Assembly: GCA_934339005.1 (NCBI GenBank)
Contig: CAKRHR010000003.1
Span: forward strand, 1-64,000
Direction of reading: 5' to 3'
Source of the DNA: an uncultured Catenibacillus sp.
GTDB taxonomy: Bacteria; Bacillota; Clostridia; Lachnospirales; Lachnospiraceae
DNA: 64,000 nt
Shown here: piece after piece, positions 44,283 to 52,787 of the stretch
Position numbering within the stretch: the stretch's first letter is position 1
Layout of the letters: each line of letters opens with the position of its first letter
The notes under the pieces: generated by a model
Told to the model about the DNA's origin: nothing
Database searches by the model: none
The model's input: only the letters and a program-made list of their open reading frames with translations
Translations under genes and position numbers: made by a program

Positions 44283-44345
44283 GAGTCAGAAGAAGTGTGA
44301 TAAAGAAAATATGAAAAATAGATAAATAAAAGAAGGGAAAGCAGA

Positions 44346-45137
44346 ATGGAAAGTTATACGAATTTTGCGTATGTATATGATACATTCATGGATAATGTAC
44401 CATACGATGAATGGTGCAAATACCTGGTAATGCTGTTAAAGCAGTATGGTGTGGATGACGGTATTGTGCTGGATATGGGCTGTGGTACAGGTAACATGAC
44501 ATCAAGATTATGTCAACTTGGTTATGACATGATTGGTATAGATAATTCAGAAGACATGCTGGCAATTGCCCGTGAAAAAGCAGGTGAAGATACAATGGAT
44601 ATTTTATATCTGCTTCAGGATATGCGTGAATTTGAACTGTATGGCACGGTGCGTGCGGCAGTCAGTATTTGCGACAGCATGAATTATATTACAAATGAAG
44701 AAGATTTATTGCAGGTGTTTAAACTTGTGAACAATTATCTTGACCCGAAGGGCATTTTTATTTTTGATTTAAATACGATTTACAAATATAAGCATCTGCT
44801 GGGAGATGCGACAATCGCAGAAAATCGCGAGGATTGCAGCTTTATCTGGGATAATTATTATGATGAAGAACAGCAGATCAATGAATATGAGTTAAGTATT
44901 TTTGTCCGTGCCGAAGATGATGAGGATGACGAAAACGATGGCTTTGAAGGTGAACCATTTTACAGATTCAGTGAAGTGCATTATCAGAAAGCCTACACCC
45001 TTGAAAAAATCAGGGAACTGCTTGAAAGAGCAGGATTGGAATTTGTGACAGCTTATGATGCATTTTCATTAAATCCTCCGAAAGAAGACAGTGAACGCAT
45101 TTATGTGGTTGCAAGAGAACATGGAAAATTGTTGTAG
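44346..45137 (+). CDS. Class I SAM-dependent methyltransferase
   Basis: A 263-residue soluble methyltransferase. Motif I is VLDMGCGTGNM near residues 39-49, followed by MIGIDNSEDML and QDMREFEL. A C-terminal region with VHYQKAYTLEKIRELLERAG is typical of a large uncharacterised Firmicutes family often found near hslO. An acidic stretch AEDDEDDENDGFEGE interrupts the fold near residues 190-205. The methyl acceptor is not known. Confidence 0.88.
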   Translation: MESYTNFAYVYDTFMDNVPYDEWCKYLVMLLKQYGVDDGIVLDMGCGTGNMTSRLCQLGYDMIGIDNSEDMLAIAREKAGEDTMDILYLLQDMREFELYGTVRAAVSICDSMNYITNEEDLLQVFKLVNNYLDPKGIFIFDLNTIYKYKHLLGDATIAENREDCSFIWDNYYDEEQQINEYELSIFVRAEDDEDDENDGFEGEPFYRFSEVHYQKAYTLEKIRELLERAGLEFVTAYDAFSLNPPKEDSERIYVVAREHGKLL

Positions 45138-45150
45138 ATATTTACTAAAT

Positions 45151-45171
45151 GTGACATCAGGGCTAAAATGT
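45151..45171 (-). repeat. Copy of the dispersed motif (reverse orientation)
   Basis: GTGACATCAGGGCTAAAATG at 45151-45170, beginning 14 bases after the methyltransferase stop codon. Confidence 0.4.
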
Positions 45172-45345
45172 ATTTTTTGATATGGTTTCAGTGGTAAATA
45201 TTTTTTCTAAACTTAGTGTTACAAATAACTTTGTAGTTGATGAATAAGAAATAATAGTTAACATAACATAAATTTGCAATAATTTTGTGGTATCGTTGAG
45301 TATAGCATTGAATATAAAAAGAAAGATAGAAAGAAGGACGGTAAA

Positions 45346-46224
45346 ATGTCAGATTATATTATCAGAGCAACAGCAGCGCAGGCGCAGGTACGTGTCTTTG
45401 CTGCGACAACAAAAAATCTTGTGGAGGAAGCAAGACAGCGTCACAATACAAGCCCGGTGGTAACAGCGGCACTTGGCCGATTGCTGACAGCAGGCGCAAT
45501 GATGGGTGCAATGCAAAAAGGTGACAATGACAAACTTACATTGCAGATTAAATGCAGCGGACCAATCGGCGGACTGACTGTGACAGCAGATGCCAAAGCC
45601 AATGTGAAGGGTTTTGTAGAAAATCCGGATGTTATGCTGCCGCCAAGCAAAGCAGGCAAACTTGATGTAGGCGGAGCGCTGGATATTGGTGTTTTGAGTG
45701 TTATCAAAGATATGGGACTTAAAGAGCCTTATGTTGGACAGACGCATCTTGTATCCGGCGAAATTGCTGAGGATTTAACATATTATTTTGCAACAAGTGA
45801 ACAGGTCAATTCCAGTGTTGCCCTTGGTGTGCTGATGGATAAAAATAATACAGTCAGACAGGCGGGCGGTTTTATTTTACAGTTAATGCCATTTGCTGAG
45901 GAAGCTGTTATTGCGCAGCTTGAAGAAAATCTTAAAAATTTGCCATCCGTGACAACCATGCTTGAACGTGGCGAAACACCGGAATCCATGCTTGACATCG
46001 TATTAAATGGTCTTGAACATGAAGTCCTTGATAAGATTCCAACAAAATTTGAATGCGACTGCTCAAAAGAAAAAGTTGAAAAAGCCTTGATCAGTGTTGG
46101 TCAGAAAGACATTCAGGAAATGATTGACGATGGCAAGCCAATAGAAGTTAAATGTCATTTCTGTAACACAGCATATACATTTAATATCCCGGAACTGAAA
46201 GCGATTTTACACAAAGCAAAATAA
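45346..46224 (+). CDS. hslO: Redox-regulated chaperone Hsp33
   Basis: Cytoplasmic holdase activated by oxidation. At 292 residues it is full length. The N-terminal core starts MSDYIIRATAAQAQVRVFAA, and the zinc-binding redox switch has C237-D-C239 and C270-H-F-C273, in the canonical CxC and CxxC spacing. GAAGGACGG precedes the ATG. The last 70 bases overlap uppP on the opposite strand. Confidence 0.96.
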   Translation: MSDYIIRATAAQAQVRVFAATTKNLVEEARQRHNTSPVVTAALGRLLTAGAMMGAMQKGDNDKLTLQIKCSGPIGGLTVTADAKANVKGFVENPDVMLPPSKAGKLDVGGALDIGVLSVIKDMGLKEPYVGQTHLVSGEIAEDLTYYFATSEQVNSSVALGVLMDKNNTVRQAGGFILQLMPFAEEAVIAQLEENLKNLPSVTTMLERGETPESMLDIVLNGLEHEVLDKIPTKFECDCSKEKVEKALISVGQKDIQEMIDDGKPIEVKCHFCNTAYTFNIPELKAILHKAK

Positions 46225-47075
46225 AGTGAAATCAGATGAAATCTGTATTTTAAAAGCAGGATGATAACCCCAAGTAAAATCCGGTAATATCCAAATAGTT
46301 TAAAATTATGGTTTTTAACATAACGCATTAGAAATTGAATGGAGAGCATCGAAACGATAAAAGCAGAGAGCATTCCGGTAAGCAAAATGGCGATTTCTAT
46401 AGAAGAAAAAGAAAAACCAAATTTGACAAGTTTTAAAAGACTTGCACCAGCCATGACCGGAATGGCGAGGTAAAATGTAAATTCAGCGGCAACTTCGCGT
46501 GTTGTGCCAAGCAGCATGGCACCGATGATTGTGGCACCTGAGCGGGAAGTGCCGGGAATAAGTGCAAGCACCTGAAAAATCCCAATCATCAAAGCGGCTT
46601 TATAATTAAGCTGGGACAGATTTGTGATTGCAAATTGTTTTTCCCGGCAATGCCACTCAATAAGAATAAAGATAATTCCGTAGACAATCAGCATCAGCGC
46701 AACCATTAACGGTGTGTAAAACAGGTTTTCGATGATGTCATCAAAGGGTAGACCGATGATGATGGCAGGGAGAACCGCGACAAACACCTTTAGCCATAGC
46801 TGTAAGATATTTTTTTGCAGATGAAATTTTTGCGGGATAATTCCGGATTTTGTCGTAGAAAATGGACAGATTTTCTCCCAGAATAAAACAACAACGGCCA
46901 GAATCGCCCCAAGTTGAATGACGACAAGAAACATATTCCAGAAATCCCCGGATACGTCAAGGGTGATAAAATCCTGGAGTAAAAGCATATGACCGGTGCT
47001 GCTGATTGGGAGCCATTCGGTGATGCCCTCAACAATGCCGAACAATAGAACTATGAAGATTTCTGCAAGCTGCAT
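46155..47075 (-). CDS. uppP: Undecaprenyl-diphosphatase (bacitracin resistance family)
   Basis: Integral membrane enzyme that recycles the undecaprenyl carrier for wall synthesis. A 306-residue protein with many membrane helices. The signature blocks are GIVEGITEWLPISSTGHMLL near the N-terminus and PGTSRSGATIIGAML in the middle. ATG 47075 has TTGGAG 6 bases upstream; the frame opens at a TTG twelve bases earlier. The C-terminus runs about 25 residues past the usual last helix, and that tail is encoded antisense to the end of hslO. Confidence 0.95.
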   Translation of the reverse strand: MQLAEIFIVLLFGIVEGITEWLPISSTGHMLLLQDFITLDVSGDFWNMFLVVIQLGAILAVVVLFWEKICPFSTTKSGIIPQKFHLQKNILQLWLKVFVAVLPAIIIGLPFDDIIENLFYTPLMVALMLIVYGIIFILIEWHCREKQFAITNLSQLNYKAALMIGIFQVLALIPGTSRSGATIIGAMLLGTTREVAAEFTFYLAIPVMAGASLLKLVKFGFSFSSIEIAILLTGMLSAFIVSMLSIQFLMRYVKNHNFKLFGYYRILLGVIILLLKYRFHLISLYFALCKIAFSSGILNVYAVLQK

Positions 47076-47126
47076 AGATTTCTCCAATCATATTTTAGGA
47101 AATTTCTGAAAAGATCTTAGAAGATT

Positions 47127-47169
47127 ATATAAGAAAAATTCAGGTTGTATGCCTGAATTTTTCTTATAT
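47127..47169. terminator. Terminator of pyrB-pyrI
   Basis: Perfect 18-base arms at 47127-47144 and 47152-47169 around a 7-base loop, with A/T-rich ends. On the minus strand it closes the pyrBI transcript and separates it from uppP. Confidence 0.85.
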
Positions 47170-47175
47170 AGAACT

Positions 47176-47595
47176 TTATTTAAATTTTTCTTCGCAGTAG
47201 ATGCATCGATATGTGTGTGTAGACTGGTCTGTTAAAGTAAATACATGAGGCAGCTCCTGTTCAATGGAAGTGATGCATCTTGGATTTTTACATTTGATGA
47301 CATTCACGATTTTCTTAGGATAATCCAAAGTCTTTTTCTCAGCAATCTGACCATCGCGAATCACATTGACTGTGATGTCTTTGCTGACAAAACCAAGAAT
47401 ATCAAGGTCGATTGGAATATCTGCCTGAATTTTAATAATATCCTTTTTATTCATCTTGGAACTGGAAGCATTTTTGATAATGGCAACCTGGCAGTCAAGA
47501 TTGTCTAATTTAAGATAATTGTAAATATCCATACTTTTACCGGCTGGAATGTGGTCAATCACATAACCGTCCTGGATTCCGCTAATACTTAACAT
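47176..47595 (-). CDS. pyrI: Aspartate carbamoyltransferase regulatory subunit
   Basis: Allosteric subunit that binds nucleotides and a zinc ion and joins the PyrB trimers. A 139-residue protein with an N-terminal nucleotide-binding part (IPAGKSMDIYNYLKL) and a C-terminal zinc domain, CKNPRC and CIYC, four cysteines in the usual Cx4C and CxxC spacing. It follows pyrB by 19 bases. A separate PyrI means the enzyme is of the PyrBI type rather than the PyrB-only type of B. subtilis. Confidence 0.95.
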   Translation of the reverse strand: MLSISGIQDGYVIDHIPAGKSMDIYNYLKLDNLDCQVAIIKNASSSKMNKKDIIKIQADIPIDLDILGFVSKDITVNVIRDGQIAEKKTLDYPKKIVNVIKCKNPRCITSIEQELPHVFTLTDQSTHTYRCIYCEEKFK

Positions 47596-47614
47596 AATTT
47601 GTGTCCGTCCTTTC

Positions 47615-48532
47615 CTATAAACTCAGATTCAAAAGTGTCATAATCAGGGCCATACGGGCATAAACGCCAAACTGTACCTGTTTGAAATAAACTGCACGAG
47701 GATCATTATCAACCTCAACGGAAATTTCATTGACACGAGGCAGTGGATGAAGGACAAGCATGTCAGGTCCGGCAAGTGCCATTTTTTCTTTATCAAGAAT
47801 GTATCTGTCTTTTAAACGGATATAATCTTCTTCGTTGAAAAATCTTTCCTGCTGTACACGAGTCATGTATAAGATGTCCAAATCCGGAAGGGCATCTTCA
47901 AGAGATTCCAGTTCTGTATAAGGTACATTATTTTTTTCAAGTACATCTTTGCGAATATATGTAGGCAGACGAAGTTCCTCAGGTGAAATCAGAACAAAAC
48001 GGATACCTGTGTAACGAACAAGGGCACTGATCAGAGAGTGAACAGTACGGCCGAATTTCAAATCGCCGCAAAGGCCAATAGTTAAATTGTCAAGACGACC
48101 TTTCAGGGAATGAATTGTGAGCAGGTCAGTGAGTGTCTGAGTCGGATGCTGGTGACCTCCATCACCTGCATTGATGACTGGAATCTGGGAATGAAGAGAA
48201 GCAACATATGGAGCACCTTCTTTTGGATGTCGCATAGCTGCGATATCGGCATAACATGAAATCACGCGAATCGTATCAGAAACGCTTTCACCTTTTGAAG
48301 CTGAACTGGAAGCGGCACTTGAAAAGCCGAGAACAGAACCACCAAGGTTTAACATGGCAGCTTCAAAACTTAAACGTGTTCTGGTACTTGGTTCGTAGAA
48401 TAATGTAGCAATTTTTTTACCATCACATACTTTGGAATATTTTTTAGGGTCTTTGGCAATATCTTCTGCAAGTGCAATCAACTGATTGGTTTCTTCAACA
48501 GAAAAATCGAGTGGACTAATTAAATGTCTCAT
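47615..48532 (-). CDS. pyrB: Aspartate carbamoyltransferase catalytic subunit
   Basis: First committed step of pyrimidine synthesis, carbamoyl phosphate plus aspartate. A 305-residue protein with the carbamoyl-phosphate motif FYEPSTRTRLSFE, HPTQTLTDLLTIH and HPLPRVNEI. ATG 48532 has GGAGG 5 bases upstream; the GTG at 48538 belongs to that site. I see no PyrR-binding leader in the 230 bases upstream, which it shares with the divergent cold-shock gene. Confidence 0.96.
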   Translation of the reverse strand: MRHLISPLDFSVEETNQLIALAEDIAKDPKKYSKVCDGKKIATLFYEPSTRTRLSFEAAMLNLGGSVLGFSSAASSSASKGESVSDTIRVISCYADIAAMRHPKEGAPYVASLHSQIPVINAGDGGHQHPTQTLTDLLTIHSLKGRLDNLTIGLCGDLKFGRTVHSLISALVRYTGIRFVLISPEELRLPTYIRKDVLEKNNVPYTELESLEDALPDLDILYMTRVQQERFFNEEDYIRLKDRYILDKEKMALAGPDMLVLHPLPRVNEISVEVDNDPRAVYFKQVQFGVYARMALIMTLLNLSL

Positions 48533-48725
48533 ACGCACCTCCGCGATTAATTAAATTGATTTTAATTTTCATTACATATCATAATACAAATGCACTAAAT
48601 ATTCCATACAAATTTTGCTATAGATATTATATATTTTTGTGATGATAAACTATAAAAATATAAAAAACGGGGTGCTAAAATAGCAAAATACACATCATTT
48701 GTCGAAAAAAATCATGAAATATAGT

Positions 48726-48754
48726 TTGACAGCCAAGATGTCTTGTGCTATATT
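48726..48754 (+). promoter_or_regulatory. Promoter of the cold-shock gene
   Basis: TTGACA (48726-48731), 17-base spacer, TATATT (48749-48754). The leader is about 50 bases, shorter than the long cspA leader of E. coli. Confidence 0.85.
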
Positions 48755-48813
48755 TAACCTAATACATGAATACTGTAGTCATGTATGTGTTTTTTGAAAA
48801 TGGAGGAACAGAA

Positions 48814-49014
48814 ATGAGCAAAGGTACAGTTAAGTGGTTTAACAATCAGAAGGGTTACGGCTTTATCTGTGATGAACAGGGTAATGACGTATTCGTACAT
48901 TACACAGGTCTTAAGATGGATGGATTCAAATCACTTGAAGAAGGTCAGGCTGTTGAATTCGAAGTTGTAAACGGCGCTAAAGGACCACAGGCTACAAACG
49001 TAGTCAAATTATAA
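48814..49014 (+). CDS. Cold-shock-domain RNA-binding protein
   Basis: A 66-residue single cold-shock domain that binds single-stranded RNA and DNA. RNP1 KGYGFI and RNP2 VFVHY are present after the opening MSKGTVKWFNNQKG. ATG 48814 follows TGGAGGAAC at the right distance. The open frame continues upstream to 48766, but those 16 residues include promoter and leader sequence and do not belong to the family. Confidence 0.95.
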   Translation: MSKGTVKWFNNQKGYGFICDEQGNDVFVHYTGLKMDGFKSLEEGQAVEFEVVNGAKGPQATNVVKL

Positions 49015-49134
49015 TTCGTCAAAGATTATCAGAAGATTCATTTTATCACATAAATTTTAAATTTTTAGAGAGATTTAAACTTTTATTTGAATAACGAATA
49101 ATTAACTGAAATTTACATCAATGACCGAACACAG

Positions 49135-49166
49135 GGCATCTGCAAGATATTGCAGATGCCTTTTTC
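49135..49166 (+). terminator. Terminator after the cold-shock gene
   Basis: GGCATCTGCA (49135-49144) and TGCAGATGCC (49151-49160) around AGATAT, followed by five T. Confidence 0.9.
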
Positions 49167-49515
49167 GTATATCAGAAAAATCTCCATTCGGAAAAAACTA
49201 ATATAAAAGTGCTTTTTGTGAGGCGTATATAAATATGTTTGGGTATCCTAGCAAAATAACTACAAATTAAAAATACAAAATATAAATAATGAAAAAATCC
49301 TCCGAATATATTTAGAAAATCGCAAAAATCTGGTATGATGTAAACAGTGTGAAAAAAATGAGCTTACTAACAAAATATAGGACAAAGGCAAAATGTAAGA
49401 TAAAATATAAGGCAAAAGACAAGACAAAGAAAAGCATAGGACAAGTATAGGACAAACAAAGCCTATAACTAATATAGCGATAAAAGAAAGATACAGCACA
49501 GGAGGGATGCGTGAA
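49167..49515 (+). promoter_or_regulatory. Promoter and A-rich leader of the cobalamin operon
   Basis: TTTAGA (49311-49316), 17-base spacer and TATGAT (49334-49339) with an extended TGG form a likely promoter. The leader of about 170 bases is very poor in C and T on the coding strand, built of repeated GGCAAAA, GATAAAA and GGACAA-like words, and looks unstructured. The conserved cobalamin-riboswitch blocks (such as the GCCACTG box) were not found. The rest of the 500-base gap after the cold-shock gene holds no gene that I can support. Confidence 0.55.
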
Positions 49516-50634
49516 ATGGCAGAAAAACAATTAAGAGAAGGTGTGACAACGGGCACATGTGCTACTGCGGCGGCGATGGCATCGGCACTGTGGCAGACGG
49601 ATGGCAAATGCCCTGAGGTCGTGGCTGTGGATACACCCTCCGGAAAAACAGTCCGTTTGGAAACTTGCCAACTGACATATCCGGGCTGTGCAGTGATTAA
49701 GGATGCGGGTGATGATCCGGATGTGACAAATGGCTGCAGCGTGTGTGCAAGTGTTGAAATTGCAGAAAATGCCGGTGATATGACATTTGTCGGCGGTGAA
49801 GGTGTTGGCACGGTGACGCTGCCGGGTTTAAAGCTGCCGGTGGGCGAACCTGCGATTAATCCGGTGCCCCGGCAGATGATTGAAGAACATGTGCGCAAAG
49901 TCATTGCGGATAAAGGTGCCAAAGTGACGATTTGGGTGCCGGAAGGGGCTGAAATCGCAAAAAAAACCTTTAATCCACGGCTTGGCATTGTCGGGGGCAT
50001 TTCGATTCTTGGAACCACCGGTATTGTGCGGCCGATGAGTGAGGATGCTTTGAAGGAATCCCTGTCTGTTGAACTTGGTGTGCGGCTGGCGGCATCAAAA
50101 CAGATTGTTCTTGTGCCGGGAGCTTCCGGGGAAGAAGCATTACAGCAGCATTTTGGACAGGCGATGAACTGTGTGCAGATGAGTAATTACGTTGGTTATA
50201 TGCTTGATGAAGCACTTCGTATGGGCGCTGAGCGCATTTTAATTGCAGGATTTGCAGGAAAAATGGTAAAGCTTGCCGCTGATATTATGAATACACACAG
50301 TCATGTGGCTGATGGACGGCGTGAAACCATTTGCACTTATGCGGCATTAAACGGTGCATCGACAGAGATTATCCGTGCTTTATTTGAAAGCAAAACCGCA
50401 AGACATACGACAGAGCTTTTAAAACAATATCATATGTCCTGGCTGTGGTCGCAGATTGCGGAAGCCGGAAGTGAGAAATGCAGGTTAAGAATGCTTGGAC
50501 AAATTCCAGTGGAAATGATTATTTTTGATGAGCATAAAGAAATACTTGGTGTGAGTCAGCATGTTGAGGAAATGCTTCAGGCGATGGGGATTGAACATCA
50601 GGATTTTGATCTGGTGAGAAATAAGGACAGATAA
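49516..50634 (+). CDS. cbiD: Cobalt-precorrin-5B (C1)-methyltransferase
   Basis: Methylates C1 of the corrin ring in the anaerobic cobalamin pathway. A 372-residue protein opening MAEKQLREGVTTGTCATAAA, the hallmark CbiD N-terminus. GGEGVGTVTLPGL and IAGFAGKMVKLAADIMNTHS are further family blocks. I chose ATG 49516, ten bases after GGAGG (49501-49505). The in-frame ATG 49507 directly abuts that ribosome binding site. First gene of the operon; cbiET follows within 15 bases. Confidence 0.95.
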   Translation: MAEKQLREGVTTGTCATAAAMASALWQTDGKCPEVVAVDTPSGKTVRLETCQLTYPGCAVIKDAGDDPDVTNGCSVCASVEIAENAGDMTFVGGEGVGTVTLPGLKLPVGEPAINPVPRQMIEEHVRKVIADKGAKVTIWVPEGAEIAKKTFNPRLGIVGGISILGTTGIVRPMSEDALKESLSVELGVRLAASKQIVLVPGASGEEALQQHFGQAMNCVQMSNYVGYMLDEALRMGAERILIAGFAGKMVKLAADIMNTHSHVADGRRETICTYAALNGASTEIIRALFESKTARHTTELLKQYHMSWLWSQIAEAGSEKCRLRMLGQIPVEMIIFDEHKEILGVSQHVEEMLQAMGIEHQDFDLVRNKDR

Positions 50635-50648
50635 ACAGGAGGTACATG

Positions 50649-51851
50649 ATGAAAGAGTTGACAGTCATTGGAGGCGGTCCGGGGACAGAATCGTATATAT
50701 TGCCGGCTGCTGTGTCTGCGATGGCGGTGGCAGATATTGTCATCGCTGATGCAAGATATGTAAAAATAATAAAACATCCAAATGTCCAGCCAATGGGGAA
50801 ATTAATGGAAACGATTGAACAGGTGCGAAAACTCATGGAAACAAAGCGTGTTGCGATTGTTGTGTCCGGTGACCCGCTGATGTACAGCCTGTATAAGACA
50901 ATCAGAAAAAATATTCCGGAGGCCAAAGTGAATGTATATCCAGGCATTGGTTCTTTGCAGATGCTTGCGGCACGACTTGGCGAAACACTTGAAAATGCTG
51001 TGTTTTTAAGTGGTCACGGACGCAATCTTTCAGAGGGCAGTCTGGCGCTGCAGGTGTATGAACATGAAAAAGTGTTTATGTTGTGTGACAAAGTGCATGA
51101 TCCGGCATGGGCAGCAAGGACGCTGCAGGATTACGGATTAAAGAATGTGCGGATGGCGGCAGCAGCCAATCTGTCTTATGCAGATGAGCAGATTGTAAGC
51201 GGCATACCAGAGCATATTGCCACGCAGACATATCCGGGACTTTGTGTTGTAATGATAAATAATCCACAGCCAAAACAGGCGATGCATCTGCCTTTGCTTT
51301 GTGATGAAGATTTTGTGCGGGGCAAAACACCGATGACAAAAGAGGAAGTGCGCTGGACGATTATCGGCAAATTAAAGCTGACACCGGATGCTGTTGTGTG
51401 GGATATCGGGGCAGGCACCGGTTCTGTGTCTGTGGAATGTGCAAGACAGTGTCCATTTGGACAGGTTTATGCTGTGGAACGTCAGGCAGATGCCGTTGCT
51501 TTGATTGAAAAAAATAAAGAAAAGTTTCATCTGGGTAATTTACATGTGATTTCAGGCGATGCGCTTAGTCAGCTTGAAAATCTGCCAAAACCGACACATG
51601 TATTTATTGGTGGATCAGGCAGGGAATTACCGGGGATTTTAGAAAAAATCAAAAAATTAGACAAGGATATCCAAGTGTTAGCTTCATGCGTAACAATAGA
51701 AACACTGACAAGTGCAAGCCAGTGCCTGCAAGAGGGTTTCAAGGACTATGACATGGTACAGCTTTGCGTCAGCAGGAGTAAAACGATTGGCAGCTATCAT
51801 ATTTTAGACAGCAATAATCCGGTTACATTGATATGGGCAAAGACGGCCTGA
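50649..51851 (+). CDS. cbiET: Precorrin-6Y C5,15-methyltransferase (decarboxylating), CbiE-CbiT fusion
   Basis: Bifunctional enzyme (CobL type) that methylates C5 and C15 and removes the C12 acetate carboxylate. The N-terminal tetrapyrrole-methylase domain (1-200) starts MKELTVIGGGPGTESYILPA. The C-terminal Rossmann methyltransferase (about 215-400) has VVWDIGAGTGSVSVECA. A paired in-frame ATG at 50646 is possible; GGAGG lies upstream of both. The gene end contains a short tandem duplication that spills past the stop codon. Confidence 0.95.
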   Translation: MKELTVIGGGPGTESYILPAAVSAMAVADIVIADARYVKIIKHPNVQPMGKLMETIEQVRKLMETKRVAIVVSGDPLMYSLYKTIRKNIPEAKVNVYPGIGSLQMLAARLGETLENAVFLSGHGRNLSEGSLALQVYEHEKVFMLCDKVHDPAWAARTLQDYGLKNVRMAAAANLSYADEQIVSGIPEHIATQTYPGLCVVMINNPQPKQAMHLPLLCDEDFVRGKTPMTKEEVRWTIIGKLKLTPDAVVWDIGAGTGSVSVECARQCPFGQVYAVERQADAVALIEKNKEKFHLGNLHVISGDALSQLENLPKPTHVFIGGSGRELPGILEKIKKLDKDIQVLASCVTIETLTSASQCLQEGFKDYDMVQLCVSRSKTIGSYHILDSNNPVTLIWAKTA

Positions 51852-51884
51852 AAGGATACGGGACAAAGACGGCCCGAAAGAATA
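51835..51884 (+). repeat. Tandem duplication at the end of cbiET
   Basis: CAAAGACGGCCTGAAAG (51838-51854) recurs as CAAAGACGGCCCGAAAG (51864-51880), a period of 26 bases. The first copy contains the cbiET stop codon TGA; in the second it is CGA in another frame. Confidence 0.7.
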
Positions 51885-51979
51885 TGGCTTATAAAGTGTG
51901 CAACGAATAAAATAATGAATTTTGACAATAGATTTTTTATTTATTGAAAAATAATTACAAGGCAACGCCGGGAAAAGTA

Positions 51980-51988
51980 TGATATACT
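51980..51988 (+). promoter_or_regulatory. Possible internal promoter before cbiL
   Basis: TGATATACT is an extended -10 element in the 236-base gap between cbiET and cbiL, the largest gap in the cobalamin cluster. No good -35 box was found. Confidence 0.4.
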
Positions 51989-52087
51989 TAATCCATGTGC
52001 GTTAAACTACAAAATTCAAGTAGTAAGATTTAATACAATAAGTATTTAAAACAAAAATTAAAAATAAAAAATTTAGGAGAACGATAA

Positions 52088-52786
52088 ATGGCAGGTAAGT
52101 TATCGGGGATTGGTGTTGGTCCCGGCGATCCGGGACTTTTAACTTTAAAAGCAAAAAAGCTTCTGGATGAGGCGGCAGTGATTGCCTATCCGGTGAAGGC
52201 TTATGGTGAAGAAAGTACAGCTTTAAATATCATTAAAGAGGTTGTCGATTTAAGGGGTAAGGAAGTTGTCGAAGTACTTTTTAAGATGGATAGAAATCTT
52301 GAAAAACGTGAGCAGTGCAGACAGGCAACCGCAGAACTTCTGGCAGGTTATCTGATGCAGAACAAGGATGTTGCGATGATTACCCTTGGTGATGTGGCTG
52401 TTTACAGTACATATACATATGTACATCAGATGGTGCGCAAGATGGGTTATGAAACGGAGATTATTCCGGGTATCACATCATTTTCAAGCGGTGCAGCACT
52501 GGCACAGATCAGTCTTGTGGAGGGCAATGAAAGCCTTGGTGTAGTGTCTGCATTAAAAGGTATGGATGCGCTGGCAAAGACATTGGAATTATTTGAAAAT
52601 GTTGTTGTGATGAAGGCCGGCAACTGTATGTCAGATATTATGGCATTGCTTGAAGTAAAGCATCTGACAGAGTGCACAATGGTATTAAGTAATATTGGTC
52701 TTGAAAATGCTTATATCGGACCGATGGATTTAAGCAGAAATTATGGTTATTTTACAACATTGATTATCAAAAAAGGCGGTTTATAA
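52088..52786 (+). CDS. cbiL: Precorrin-2 C20-methyltransferase
   Basis: Tetrapyrrole methylase of 232 residues adding the methyl at C20. GVGPGDPGLLTLKAKKLLDE and VIAYPVKAYGEES are typical of CbiL/CobI, together with TLGDVAVYSTYTYVHQMV and VVMKAGNCMSDIMALL. AGGAGAAC precedes the ATG. cbiF begins one base after its stop. Confidence 0.94.
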   Translation: MAGKLSGIGVGPGDPGLLTLKAKKLLDEAAVIAYPVKAYGEESTALNIIKEVVDLRGKEVVEVLFKMDRNLEKREQCRQATAELLAGYLMQNKDVAMITLGDVAVYSTYTYVHQMVRKMGYETEIIPGITSFSSGAALAQISLVEGNESLGVVSALKGMDALAKTLELFENVVVMKAGNCMSDIMALLEVKHLTECTMVLSNIGLENAYIGPMDLSRNYGYFTTLIIKKGGL

Positions 52787-52787
52787 G

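Noticed and set aside
44159..44345. TPP riboswitch before thiM
   Set aside because: The CTGAGA and ACCTG-type conserved blocks are absent; divergent promoters fill the region.
49260..50018. Long minus-strand open frame opposite cbiD
   Set aside because: Its protein is Ser/Pro-rich and low in complexity, and the opposite strand codes a clear CbiD; it is a shadow of that gene.
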